A DNA stretch of 60,036 bases, from the NCBI GenBank assembly GCA_905187815.1, contig CAJJJM010000006.1:1-60036 (forward strand), given 5' to 3'. This stretch comes from an uncultured Methanomassiliicoccaceae archaeon. Its GTDB lineage: Archaea; Thermoplasmatota; Thermoplasmata; Methanomassiliicoccales; Methanomethylophilaceae. Position numbers and translations under genes: made by a program. Below the pieces are notes generated by a model that had not been told where the DNA came from, ran no database searches, and saw nothing but the letters and a program-made list of their open reading frames with translations. Positions within the stretch are counted from its first letter, which is position 1; every line of letters starts with the position of its first letter. Positions 1 through 7,990 of this stretch are shown here, piece by piece.

Positions 1-132
1 CTCCGGGGCATGGCCGGTGAGCAGGAGCCGCGCGGCCCCCGCCGCACCCAGCGCCGCGCAGGTGCCGGTGGTGTGCCCCCTTCTCATCTTCTTGTTGTTC
101 ACGTAGGTGTAGAGCTCGGAATCGGTTGTCAT
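1..132 (-). CDS. cbiD: Cobalt-precorrin-5B C1-methyltransferase, N-terminal part only
   Basis: The minus strand reads open from an ATG at 132 to the left edge, giving 44 residues that contain MRRGHTTGTCAA, which matches the N-terminal signature of CbiD. CbiD methylates C1 of cobalt-precorrin-5B in the anaerobic corrin pathway. The rest of the gene lies outside the window. It diverges from the cbiL operon across a 121-bp promoter gap. The motif is read directly; the function rests on the family and on the neighbouring cbi genes. Confidence 0.85.
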   Translation of the reverse strand, partial: MTTDSELYTYVNNKKMRRGHTTGTCAALGAAGAARLLLTGHAPE

Positions 133-253
133 TTGGGTCCACCGGCGTTCCCTTCGTATTAATAATACAGTAAGGAATATGGCAGTTGGATGCATCCGCC
201 ATCTTATAATACTTGTGTGACGATGGCTGACCCATCAAAGGATGTGAATACGA

Positions 254-955
254 ATGGCCGGCAAACTGTACGGAATCGGCGTCGGACCCGGTGACACCGG
301 GCTCATGACGCTGAGAGCCAAGGAGGTCCTGGAGGGGTGCGGCGTCATAGCCTATCCCGTCAAGAAGCTCGGAGAGGGCAGCGTCGCGCTTGACATCATC
401 AAGCCCGTCGTGGACATCTCCGAGAAGAGCATCGAGGAGTTCCTCTTCAGCATGGATCCCGACGATACCGTCAGGGAGAAGTGCCGCGAGGACAACCTGA
501 ACAAGATGTGCAAGCTCCTGGACAACGGCGAGGACATCGCGATGGTCACCCTGGGGGACGTGGGTGTGTACAGCACCTACATGTACATCGACTCCGCCAT
601 CCGCGCCAGGGGCTACCAGACCGAGGTGGTCCCGGGGATCCCCAGCTTCTGCCACGGTGCGGCCGTCGCCGGGATCCCGCTGATGATCGGGAACGAGGGC
701 CTCGCAGTGGTGCCGGTCGCCAAGGAGAACTCCAAGCTCCTGGACGATGCGATGGACAACTTCGACAACATCGTCATCATGAAGGCGTTCAAGGCCATCG
801 GCATGATCTGCGACATGATGAAGGAGAAGGGCATCCCGCTGGACAGGGCCACGGTCGTCTGCAACGTCGGTCTCGACGACGAGTACGTCGGACCCATCGT
901 GCGCGACAGGGAGTACGGCTACTTCACTACAGTGATAATAAAGAAGAAGGGGTGA
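254..955 (+). CDS. cbiL: Cobalt-factor II / precorrin-2 C20-methyltransferase
   Basis: A 233-residue tetrapyrrole methylase with the SAM-binding N-terminus GIGVGPGD (7-14), the GDVGVYST loop (101-108) and VVPGIPSFCHGAA (125-137), which places it in the CbiL/CobI group. It adds the C20 methyl group early in corrin synthesis, in the cytoplasm. The ATG at 254 follows an AAGGATGTGA ribosome-binding site, and a TATA-like element lies near 203-212. It is the first gene of cbiL-cbiF-cbiH-cbiC, separated from cbiF by 6 nt. Assignment to C20 rather than another methylase rests on the N-terminal pattern and the complementary neighbours. Confidence 0.9.
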   Translation: MAGKLYGIGVGPGDTGLMTLRAKEVLEGCGVIAYPVKKLGEGSVALDIIKPVVDISEKSIEEFLFSMDPDDTVREKCREDNLNKMCKLLDNGEDIAMVTLGDVGVYSTYMYIDSAIRARGYQTEVVPGIPSFCHGAAVAGIPLMIGNEGLAVVPVAKENSKLLDDAMDNFDNIVIMKAFKAIGMICDMMKEKGIPLDRATVVCNVGLDDEYVGPIVRDREYGYFTTVIIKKKG

Positions 956-961
956 CTTGGT

Positions 962-1717
962 TTGATTTCATTCATCGGTGCGGGTCCTGGCGACCCCGAG
1001 CTGCTCACACTCAAGGGCAAGAGGCTCATCGACGAGGCTGACGTGATCATCTACGCTGGCTCGCTGGTGAATCCCGAGGTCCTCTCCGGCCACAAGGAGG
1101 GCGCCAAGATCTACAACAGCGCCCTGATGGACCTGGACGAGGTCATCGACGTGATGGAGAAGGCCGAGAAGGACGGGAAGAAGTGCGTCCGCGTCCACAC
1201 CGGCGACCCCGCGATCTACGGGGCGCACAGGGAGCAGATGGACAGGCTGGACGAGCTCGGGATCTCCTACGAGGTGATCCCCGGCGTGTCGTCGTTCCTG
1301 GGGACCGCCGCGGTCCTCAACAGGGAGTACACGATGCCCGGCAAGAGCCAGACCGTGATCCTCACCAGGATGGAGGGCAGGACCCCGATGCCTCCGGGCG
1401 AGAAGCTCCCAGACCTAGCGAGGCACCACGCCTCCATGGTCATCTTCCTCTCCATCGGATTCATGGACGAGATGGTGAAGCAGCTGGAGGAGGGAGGCTA
1501 CGAGCCCACCACCCCCGTCGCCGTCGTGTACAAGGCCACCTGGCCCGACCAGAAGATCGTCACCGGGACCCTGCAGGACATCGCCCAGAAGGTGAAGGAT
1601 GCGGGGATCAAGAAGACCGCCCTCACGGTCGTGGGGGACTTCCTCGGAGACGAGTACGAGCTCTCCAAGCTCTACGACAAGCACTTCACCACCGAGTTCC
1701 GCAAGGGGGTGGAGTGA
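962..1717 (+). CDS. cbiF: Cobalt-precorrin-4 C11-methyltransferase
   Basis: A 251-residue tetrapyrrole methylase. FIGAGPGDPELLTL lies at the N-terminus, GDPAIYGA at 81-88, VIPGVSSFLGTAA at 105-117 and TRMEGRTPMP at 135-144; the last is typical of CbiF/CobM. It methylates C11 during ring contraction chemistry. The start is a TTG at 962, which begins exactly with the conserved MISFIGAGPGD. Its TGA overlaps the ATG of cbiH by one base (TGATG), indicating translational coupling. Confidence 0.93.
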   Translation: MISFIGAGPGDPELLTLKGKRLIDEADVIIYAGSLVNPEVLSGHKEGAKIYNSALMDLDEVIDVMEKAEKDGKKCVRVHTGDPAIYGAHREQMDRLDELGISYEVIPGVSSFLGTAAVLNREYTMPGKSQTVILTRMEGRTPMPPGEKLPDLARHHASMVIFLSIGFMDEMVKQLEEGGYEPTTPVAVVYKATWPDQKIVTGTLQDIAQKVKDAGIKKTALTVVGDFLGDEYELSKLYDKHFTTEFRKGVE

Positions 1718-2463
1718 TGGCCAGGGGCAGGCTCCACGTCGTCGGTTTCGGACCCGGCGGCAAGGAGCACATGACCTTCAAGGCCGCCCAGGTGATCCAG
1801 GACGCCGATGTCGTCACCGGATACACCACATACATCAAGATGCTCCAGCCGATCTTCCCGGACAAGGAGTACAAGGCCACCGGGATGATGAAGGAGGTCG
1901 AGAGATGCAGGATGGCCATCGAGGATGCCATGTCCGGCAAGGATGTGGCCATCGTCTCCTCGGGGGACTCCGGCATCTACGGCATGGCGGGCATCGTCTA
2001 CCAGCTGGCGGACGAGATGCACGCCGACATAGACATAGATACCGTGCCCGGGATGACCGCCGCATCGACCGCGGCCTCCGTCCTGGGCGCACCGCTGATG
2101 CACGACATAGCCATCATCAGCCTCTCCGACCTGATGACGCCCATCGACCTGATCATGAAGAGGGTCGAGTGCGCCGGGGAGGGGGACTTCGTCGTGTGTC
2201 TCTACAACCCCAAGAGCAAGACGAGGACAGAGTACCTCAACGATGCCAGAAACATCCTTCTTAAACACCGCTCCCCGGAGACCCCGGTCGGCATTGTCAG
2301 GAACGCCGGCAGGGAGGACGAGAGCAAGCAGGTCACCACATTAGGGGATCTGGACAAGGCGGATGTGGACATGTTCTCGATAGTCATCATCGGGAACTCG
2401 CAGACGTACGTGTCGAACGGTAGGATCATCACACCCAGAGGATACAGAATCGGAAGTGATTGA
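1717..2463 (+). CDS. cbiH: Cobalt-factor III / precorrin-3B C17-methyltransferase
   Basis: A 248-residue methylase starting at the ATG at 1717, with VVGFGPGGKEHMT near the N-terminus, SSGDSGIYGMAG, a VPGMTAAS segment and the ISLSDLMTP segment typical of CbiH/CobJ. It methylates C17 and drives ring contraction. A longer open frame exists upstream of 1717, but that part overlaps cbiF out of frame and has no homology-like content. The stop at 2461-2463 abuts the GTG start of cbiC. Confidence 0.92.
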   Translation: MARGRLHVVGFGPGGKEHMTFKAAQVIQDADVVTGYTTYIKMLQPIFPDKEYKATGMMKEVERCRMAIEDAMSGKDVAIVSSGDSGIYGMAGIVYQLADEMHADIDIDTVPGMTAASTAASVLGAPLMHDIAIISLSDLMTPIDLIMKRVECAGEGDFVVCLYNPKSKTRTEYLNDARNILLKHRSPETPVGIVRNAGREDESKQVTTLGDLDKADVDMFSIVIIGNSQTYVSNGRIITPRGYRIGSD

Positions 2464-3093
2464 GTGACATTGGAATTCGTCAAACCAGAGGACATCGAGA
2501 AACGCAGCATGCAGATCATAACGTCGGAGCTGAACGGGAGGACCTGGCCCGAGCCGCAGTTCTCCATCGTGAAGAGGTGCATCCACACCTCGGCCGACTT
2601 CGACTACGCGGACAACCTCACATTCTCGGAGGACGCGGCGAACATAGGCGTCCAGGCCATCAGGGCCGGGGCGGACATCGTCACGGACACCAAGATGGCG
2701 GCCGCGGGCATCAACAAGAAGAAGCTCGCCGCCTACGGCGGGAAGGTCCACTGCTTCATCAGCGACGATGACGTCGTAGCAGAGGCCAAGGAGAGGGGAT
2801 GCACCCGTGCAACGGTCTGCATGGAGCGCGGTGCCGAGATCGCCAGGGAGAAGCCCGTGATATTTGCAATAGGGAACGCCCCCACGGCGCTGGTCAGGCT
2901 CTGCGAGCTGATGGACGCCGGAGAGGTGAAGCCCGCGCTGATCATCGGTGCCCCGGTGGGGTTCGTCAACGTCGTGGAGTCCAAGGAGATGGTCATGGAG
3001 CGCGATGTGCCGTTCATCGTCCCCAAGGGGAGGAAGGGCGGATCGAACATCGCCGCAACCATCTGCAACTCGATGATTTACTACAAGGGTTGA
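2464..3093 (+). CDS. cbiC: Cobalt-precorrin-8 methylmutase
   Basis: A 209-residue protein with IVKRCIHTSADFDYADNL; His41 is at the position of the catalytic histidine of CobH/CbiC. It moves the methyl group from C11 to C12, giving cobyrinate. The GTG start at 2464 directly follows the cbiH stop, and the conserved MTLEFVKPEDIEKRSM begins there. It is the last gene of the operon, followed within 10 nt by a GC-rich hairpin. Confidence 0.93.
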   Translation: MTLEFVKPEDIEKRSMQIITSELNGRTWPEPQFSIVKRCIHTSADFDYADNLTFSEDAANIGVQAIRAGADIVTDTKMAAAGINKKKLAAYGGKVHCFISDDDVVAEAKERGCTRATVCMERGAEIAREKPVIFAIGNAPTALVRLCELMDAGEVKPALIIGAPVGFVNVVESKEMVMERDVPFIVPKGRKGGSNIAATICNSMIYYKG

Positions 3094-3102
3094 ACCACAT
3101 TA

Positions 3103-3118
3103 CCCGCCGGGAGGCGGG
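3103..3118 (+). terminator. Hairpin after the cbi operon
   Basis: CCCGCC-GGGA-GGCGGG is a perfect 6-bp stem beginning 9 nt after the cbiC stop, followed by AACAATTTTCCC. This is probably a transcript 3' end. Archaea do not normally need a hairpin to terminate, so the role is inferred from its position and from similar hairpins after other genes here. Confidence 0.5.
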
Positions 3119-3268
3119 GAACAATTTTCCCATCCGTTCTTTTTCTGTTTACATGTACGATATTGTCGGACGGTCGGTCCCGGATGCCCTACCCCCTATG
3201 GGTATAATTTCCTGGATTGGATTGTTTTAATGCAATTTATTTAACCACCAATATTTATAGGTTATCTT

Positions 3269-3283
3269 TAATCTGACAGATTA
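3269..3283. promoter_or_regulatory. Perfect 15-bp palindrome, possible operator
   Basis: TAATCTG-A-CAGATTA is a perfect inverted repeat located about 15 bp after a TATA-like box at 3251-3262, where a start site would be expected. It may be an operator for an upstream promoter reading toward cbiM. No other copy was noticed in the window. Confidence 0.4.
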
Positions 3284-3444
3284 TGACCATTATGCTATAC
3301 GGGGGTAAGGTACTTTAAATAAGAAATATCCAACAAAAACAATCGAAACGAAGTCAAACAACTCATGAAACTCGGGATATAACTGCTATTTTAATCGATT
3401 TGACGGCGTTAATACACATTTTTGACCAGTCAAATGGCTTTCAG

Positions 3445-3461
3445 TTGGATGGATAATCCTA
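3445..3461. promoter_or_regulatory. TTGGAT-N5-ATCCAA type operator, upstream copy for cbiM
   Basis: TTGGAT-GGATA-ATCCTA, one mismatch from a perfect dyad, lying just upstream of the TATA-like GATAAATA at 3465. It is the first of two sites at this promoter; others occur at 15491, 15634, 25755 and 33687. Confidence 0.55.
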
Positions 3462-3478
3462 ATAGATAAATACAGAAA

Positions 3479-3495
3479 ATGGATTCTACATCCAA
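3479..3495. promoter_or_regulatory. TTGGAT-N5-ATCCAA type operator, downstream copy for cbiM
   Basis: ATGGAT-TCTAC-ATCCAA, with a perfect TGGAT-N5-ATCCA core. It sits about 20-25 bp after the TATA-like box at 3465, so over the expected transcription start of the cobalt transporter operon. This position suits a repressor. Confidence 0.6.
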
Positions 3496-3561
3496 TTCCT
3501 ATCGGTAGCGGAAATGACCGCGGCATCCCGGAGTGATCCGGAAGACACAAGGTGAAAACAA

Positions 3562-4629
3562 ATGCACATAATGGAAGGATATCTAGATCCGATCTGGTGT
3601 GCCGTGTGGTTCATCCTCGCCATCCCCTTCATTGTTCTGGGGGCCAGGGCGATCGTGAAGCTCATGCGCGAGCACCCGGAGCAGAAGATGACGGTCGCCC
3701 TCTCGGGAGCGTTCATCTTCCTTCTCTCATCCCTCAAATTGCCGTCCGCGACGGGTTCGAGCTCCCATCCCACAGGAACCGGCCTCTCTGCCGTCCTGTA
3801 CGGTGTGAGCGCTACCTCGTTCCTCGCACTGATCGTCCTTATATTCCAGGCGATCCTCCTCGCCCACGGCGGTATCACAACCCTAGGAGCCAACGTGTTC
3901 TCCATGGGTATCTTCGGTCCGTTCTGCGGAATCCTCATCTGGAACGTCATGAGGAAGGCCGGGGCCAGCATCCCCGTGAGCATGCTCGGGGCAGCCATCA
4001 TCGCTGACCTCCTTACATATGTCTGCACCTCCATCCAGATGGGACTCAACTGGGGAGGCTACGCGGAGTTCCTCACGACCTTCGCGGTCACGCAGATCCC
4101 CCTCGCCATCATCGAGGGAATCCTGTTCTACATGTTCGCCCAGTACCTGCTCAACAACAAGCCCGAGGTCTTCGAGACCGCCGGCGGAATCATATTCCCC
4201 AGGAAGGAGGCCGTCGAGGTAACCGAGACAGGGTCCAAGAAGTCTAAGGGCATCTACATCGCCGGATTCGCGGTCATCGCGGTCGTCGTCATAGCCATCC
4301 TCGCCTACGGAGCATCCGTCGGATTCGAGTTCGGCGGCGCGGACGATGCCGCCGGCGGAATCGTCGGAGACGACTACGTGCCCTGGTGGAGCGGAATCTG
4401 GGGTGACTACGAGCTGCCCGGTGAGACCGAGAGCATGCTCTTCGCCCTGCAGGCCGCCATCGGTGCCCTCATCATCGGGTTCTTCGTCGGGAGGTACACA
4501 AAGTCCAAAGCCGAGAAGCAGATGACGGAGGGTGGCAGCAACGGAGGCAACGGCGGTTCCGAGGGCAAGACCCAGCAGGCCGCTGCAGTCGCCGACGCCC
4601 CCAAGACCGAGAAGTACTACTACAGGTGA
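3562..4629 (+). CDS. cbiM: CbiM-CbiN fusion, substrate subunit of the ECF cobalt transporter
   Basis: A 355-residue membrane protein. Residues 1-200 form a CbiM/NikM domain: it begins MHIMEG, where the N-terminal Met1 and His2 bind the metal, and has His69 in SSSHPTG and LLAHGGITTLGAN (99-110). Residues 230-312 form a CbiN domain with two membrane helices, an extracytoplasmic DYVPWWSGIW segment and the hallmark ESMLFALQAAIGALIIG (290-306). In most bacteria CbiN is a separate gene. A hydrophilic Gly/Ser-rich tail of about 40 residues ends the protein. It works with CbiQ and CbiO, encoded just downstream, to import Co2+ for corrinoid synthesis. Nickel is less likely given the adjacent cbi genes and the CbiN domain. 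Confidence 0.93.
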   Translation: MHIMEGYLDPIWCAVWFILAIPFIVLGARAIVKLMREHPEQKMTVALSGAFIFLLSSLKLPSATGSSSHPTGTGLSAVLYGVSATSFLALIVLIFQAILLAHGGITTLGANVFSMGIFGPFCGILIWNVMRKAGASIPVSMLGAAIIADLLTYVCTSIQMGLNWGGYAEFLTTFAVTQIPLAIIEGILFYMFAQYLLNNKPEVFETAGGIIFPRKEAVEVTETGSKKSKGIYIAGFAVIAVVVIAILAYGASVGFEFGGADDAAGGIVGDDYVPWWSGIWGDYELPGETESMLFALQAAIGALIIGFFVGRYTKSKAEKQMTEGGSNGGNGGSEGKTQQAAAVADAPKTEKYYYR

Positions 4630-4635
4630 GCACAG

Positions 4636-5496
4636 ATGGCCAGGAGAGACGGCGCCAAACCGAGGGAGAAGGCCTCGGGCACATCCGAGCACATACAGAT
4701 GGACGCCCTGGCATACAGTTCCAGGATGCTCCACTGGCCCCCTCTGGGCAAGTTGCTCCTGGTCATCGTCGTGCTCATCGTGAACATAATGACCGACTCG
4801 GTCATCACAGCCTTCGCGGTGATGGCCCTCGGTCTGATCCTCATGGCGTACTCCACGAACATGAGGATCCCCTTCATTCTGGCCGTCTTCATCGCCGAGG
4901 CCATCCTGATCCTGATCGTCGCCTGCGGCATCATCTCGATCAACGGCGACACGTCGCAGCCGTGCATCTGGAGCGCGGACTTCCTGTGGATGGACTTCTA
5001 CATGACGGCCGACAGCTTCAACCAGGCCTGGCTTGTGATGATCAGAGCCATCGCGGGCATCACTATGATGATGGCATTCGCCACATCCACTCCGATCCCG
5101 CATCTGGCGCAGGCCCTCAGGCAAATCAGGATCCCCGATGAGATATGCGAGATCGTCGTCCTGATCTACCGCTACGCCTTCCTCCTCCTGGAGAGGCTGG
5201 ACACCATGTGGAGCGCGGCGAGCAGCAGGCTGGGCTTCTCGGGGTTCAGGCGCACCATGAAGACCACCGCTTCCATCGCGGTTGGTATTTTCACGTCGTC
5301 GATGAATCTCGCCGACAAGGCGCAGGTCTCCCTGGAGTGCAGGGGGTACCGCGGGTACTTCCCCATATGGAACCGTCCCAAGAAGGCCGGGTTCGGATGG
5401 GTGGCCCTGGCGATCGTGGTGTTCGTGCTGCTTTACGTGGTTGGCAGATACACGGAGGGCGTCGTGGACTTCGCCCAGATCGTGTTCGGGGTGTGA
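4636..5496 (+). CDS. cbiQ: ECF cobalt transporter transmembrane coupling subunit
   Basis: A 286-residue membrane protein of the CbiQ/EcfT family. There are hydrophobic helices in the first third (from the LLLVIVVLIVNIMTD segment on) and near the C-terminus. The cytoplasmic coupling segment carries AQALRQIRIPDEICEIVVL and SLECRGYRG, the latter resembling the Ala-Arg-Gly motif that contacts the ATPases. It lies 6 nt after cbiM and 6 nt before cbiO. It links the substrate subunit CbiMN to the CbiO ATPases in the membrane. Confidence 0.92.
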   Translation: MARRDGAKPREKASGTSEHIQMDALAYSSRMLHWPPLGKLLLVIVVLIVNIMTDSVITAFAVMALGLILMAYSTNMRIPFILAVFIAEAILILIVACGIISINGDTSQPCIWSADFLWMDFYMTADSFNQAWLVMIRAIAGITMMMAFATSTPIPHLAQALRQIRIPDEICEIVVLIYRYAFLLLERLDTMWSAASSRLGFSGFRRTMKTTASIAVGIFTSSMNLADKAQVSLECRGYRGYFPIWNRPKKAGFGWVALAIVVFVLLYVVGRYTEGVVDFAQIVFGV

Positions 5497-5502
5497 GATC
5501 GC

Positions 5503-6639
5503 ATGGATTTCGAATACATACTAGAGGCAAGGGACGTCTCGTACAGCTACGAGAAGAAGGACGGCTCGCCGATGTCCCTCAAGGGGGTCTCCTTGGGAAT
5601 CAGACCGGGGATCCGCACGGTCATACTGGGCGCTAACGGCGCCGGGAAGTCCACACTGTTCTACCATTTCAACGGCGTGTTCAAGCCGAAATCCGGGGAG
5701 GTCCTGTACAGGGGCTTACCCCTGTGCTACGACAAGGAGATTCTCTATCAGCTTAGGGAGGACATCGCCGTCGTCGTACAGAACCCGGATGAGCAGATTT
5801 TCTCCTCGACCGTGGAGGAGGATGTCGCGTTCGGGCCGATGAACCAGAACCTCCACCCGTCCATCGTGGAGGAGAGGATCCGTGACAGCCTGTTCAAGGT
5901 CGGGATGGAGGAGTTCAGGTACCGTCCCACGACCCAGCTGTCCTTCGGTCAGAAGAAGAGGGTCGCGATCGCCGGGGCACTGGCCATGGAGCCCAAGGTG
6001 CTCATCCTCGACGAGCCCACCGCGGGTCTGGACCCGCAGATGTCCCAGGAGGTCATGGAGCTGGTGGACCAGATGTGCATGACCGGGACGACTGTGATTA
6101 TCTCGACCCATGATGTCGATCTCGCATACGCATGGGCTGACGAGATCCATGTCATGAGGCTGGGGCACCTGGTATACTCCGGGAGGCCGGAGGAGTTCTT
6201 CGAGGACAGGGAGGCTGTGGCGCTGTCCGGGCTGTCCCTTCCGCACACGTTCTCGGTCAACCATTCGTTGGAGGGCATCCGCGGGCTGCCCGACGCACCG
6301 TTCCCGAGGACAAACAGCCAGCTGCTCGCCAAGCTCTCGCCTCCCGACGCCGTTTTCGGCAGGATAAGGGTGGAGCCCATCCCCTCGGACGGGAACATCG
6401 ATCCCGGGGATGCGGTCGTGGGGGTCTACGGCTTCAAGGCCAAGAAGCTGTTCCGCGATATCGGCAGGAAGGCCGACATCAACTTTAACGCGATCGAGGG
6501 ATGCTGTCTTAGTGCCATGCAGGGCAGGGACGCCATCCTGTACTGCGACACCGAGCTCGCGGCGACGATCCGCTACAGGATAGCGTCGCTCACCAGGTTC
6601 GGCCGCGTCCCGGAGGTGTACCGATGTCGGACGGGATAA
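5503..6639 (+). CDS. cbiO: Cobalt ECF transporter ATPase CbiO, first copy, with extra C-terminal domain
   Basis: A 378-residue ABC ATPase: Walker A GANGAGKST (43-51), Q-loop VVVQNPDEQIF, signature LSFGQKKRVAIAG, Walker B VLILDEPTAGLDP and H-loop STHDVDLAYA. Typical CbiO is about 280 residues; here roughly 120 further residues follow (from GLPDAPFPRT onward) and are related to the tail of the next gene. The gene overlaps the second cbiO by 16 nt. The two ATPases probably form a heterodimer powering CbiMNQ. The role of the tail is unknown. Confidence 0.92.
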   Translation: MDFEYILEARDVSYSYEKKDGSPMSLKGVSLGIRPGIRTVILGANGAGKSTLFYHFNGVFKPKSGEVLYRGLPLCYDKEILYQLREDIAVVVQNPDEQIFSSTVEEDVAFGPMNQNLHPSIVEERIRDSLFKVGMEEFRYRPTTQLSFGQKKRVAIAGALAMEPKVLILDEPTAGLDPQMSQEVMELVDQMCMTGTTVIISTHDVDLAYAWADEIHVMRLGHLVYSGRPEEFFEDREAVALSGLSLPHTFSVNHSLEGIRGLPDAPFPRTNSQLLAKLSPPDAVFGRIRVEPIPSDGNIDPGDAVVGVYGFKAKKLFRDIGRKADINFNAIEGCCLSAMQGRDAILYCDTELAATIRYRIASLTRFGRVPEVYRCRTG

Positions 6640-7778
6640 TCGAGACTGTCGATCTGACATACTGGTACGCTGGCAACGACAGGCCTTCCCTGGACAAGGT
6701 CAACATCACCATCAAGAAAGGGGTCAAGACCATCATCCTCGGCGGCAACGGCGCCGGGAAGTCCACACTGTTCTACCATTTCAACGGTGTCTTCGAGCCC
6801 AGCTCCGGAAAGGTGTCCTTCGACGGGGAGGCCGTCAGGCACAAGAGGAAGGCGCTCAGGGCCCTGAGGTCCAAGGTCTCGGTCGTCCTGCAGAACCCTG
6901 ACGACCAGATATTCGGTCAGACCGTGGAGGAGGATGTGGCCTACGGCCCGTCCAATCTCGGTCTTTCCGAGGAGGAGGTCAAGCGCAGGGTCGACCATGC
7001 CATAAGCCTCGTCGGGCTGGAGGGGTTCCTCGACAGGAACACCCTGAAGCTGTCCTACGGACAGAGGAAGAGGCTGGCACTCGCCGGGGCACTGGCGATG
7101 GAGCCCGAGGTCCTGGTCATGGACGAGCCCACCGCGGGTCTGGACCCGCAGATGGCCCTGGAGGTGATGGAACTCGCCGAGCAGCTCCACCACAGGGGCA
7201 CCACGGTGGTCATCTCGACCCACGATGTCGACCTCGCATACGCATGGGCTGACGAGATCCACGTCCTCAGGAGGGGTGAGCTCATCTACTCGGGACCGTC
7301 CGAGGACTTCTACATGGACGCCATGAGGGTGTACACCACCGGCGTCATGCAGCCGTCAATGTTCGTCATCAACAAGAGCCTGTGCGACATGCGCGGGGAG
7401 CCGGAGGCACCGTTCCCGAGGACGGAGACGCAGCTGGTGTCCAAGATGGCCTCGGGGCCGAAGGGCAGGTTCATCGTGATCCCCGTCAGGGACAGGATGA
7501 CCGATTCGATGATCGAGGCTGCACAGTGCAGGGCATGCGGCAGGGTTGTGGTCGGGTTGTACGGCTACGTGGCCCGCGGCCTGCTCTACGAGAGCATGCT
7601 TCCCGTGGACTATGTGTTCGACGGCTTCGAATCCTGCATGTCGGAATGCCTGATGGGCAGGGATGCGTTGCTCCTGTGCGACGAGGACTGCGTGGATCTG
7701 ATCGAGCAGAAGATCCGCAGGCTGCAGGACTTCGGCACGGTCGTGGAGTCGTTGGTCCTCGACAGGAAGAACTGGTGA
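6624..7778 (+). CDS. cbiO: Cobalt ECF transporter ATPase CbiO, second copy, with extra C-terminal domain
   Basis: A 384-residue paralogue of the preceding ATPase: Walker A GGNGAGKST (40-48), VVLQNPDDQIFGQTVEEDVAYGP, signature LSYGQRKRLALAG, Walker B VLVMDEPTAGLDP and STHDVDLAYA. The C-terminal extension shares APFPRT, a YGY/YGF segment and MGRDALLLCD with the first copy. Several nucleotide stretches of about 30 bases are identical between the two genes around Walker A, Walker B and the H-loop, pointing to duplication with later gene conversion. It ends the cbiMQOO operon. Confidence 0.92.
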   Translation: MSDGIIETVDLTYWYAGNDRPSLDKVNITIKKGVKTIILGGNGAGKSTLFYHFNGVFEPSSGKVSFDGEAVRHKRKALRALRSKVSVVLQNPDDQIFGQTVEEDVAYGPSNLGLSEEEVKRRVDHAISLVGLEGFLDRNTLKLSYGQRKRLALAGALAMEPEVLVMDEPTAGLDPQMALEVMELAEQLHHRGTTVVISTHDVDLAYAWADEIHVLRRGELIYSGPSEDFYMDAMRVYTTGVMQPSMFVINKSLCDMRGEPEAPFPRTETQLVSKMASGPKGRFIVIPVRDRMTDSMIEAAQCRACGRVVVGLYGYVARGLLYESMLPVDYVFDGFESCMSECLMGRDALLLCDEDCVDLIEQKIRRLQDFGTVVESLVLDRKNW

Positions 7779-7990
7779 AACGGGCCCCTCGGTCTTATGA
7801 GTCCCTGAGACTCGTATCAATCGCAGGTGTGCGAGATCTGTCTGTCGAATCCATATGGTGATGTCCTAACGGCGTAGGCGTCTGTGACCATCCACAGTGC
7901 CAATCATCTGTCATTTATGAAGGACCCCATGTCAGATTTCGAAGTGTCCGTAATATACGCCTTGCGCCAATATTGCTATGGTGAGAGAGC

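Larger units (their letters stand above)
3119..3561. promoter_or_regulatory. Long AT-rich control region upstream of the cobalt transporter
   Basis: About 440 bp without a gene. It holds a TATA-like AATATTTATAGG (3251-3262), a perfect palindrome TAATCTG-A-CAGATTA (3269-3283), a second one TTTGAC-CA-GTCAAA (3421-3434), and two copies of the TTGGAT-N5-ATCCAA type palindrome (3445-3461 and 3479-3495). The latter two flank a TATA-like GATAAATA (3465-3472). No protein-coding frame beyond an 11-codon one at 3283 is visible, and no B12 riboswitch core was recognised. Confidence 0.6.

Noticed and set aside
183..202. Another TTGGAT-type site before cbiL
   Set aside because: TTGGATGCATCC has the right arm sequence but a 2-base, not 5-base, spacing, so I do not count it with the motif.
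3119..3561. Cobalamin riboswitch upstream of the cobalt transporter
   Set aside because: I could not find a B12-box-like core, and such riboswitches are not expected in archaea. The region instead shows DNA palindromes and TATA-like boxes.
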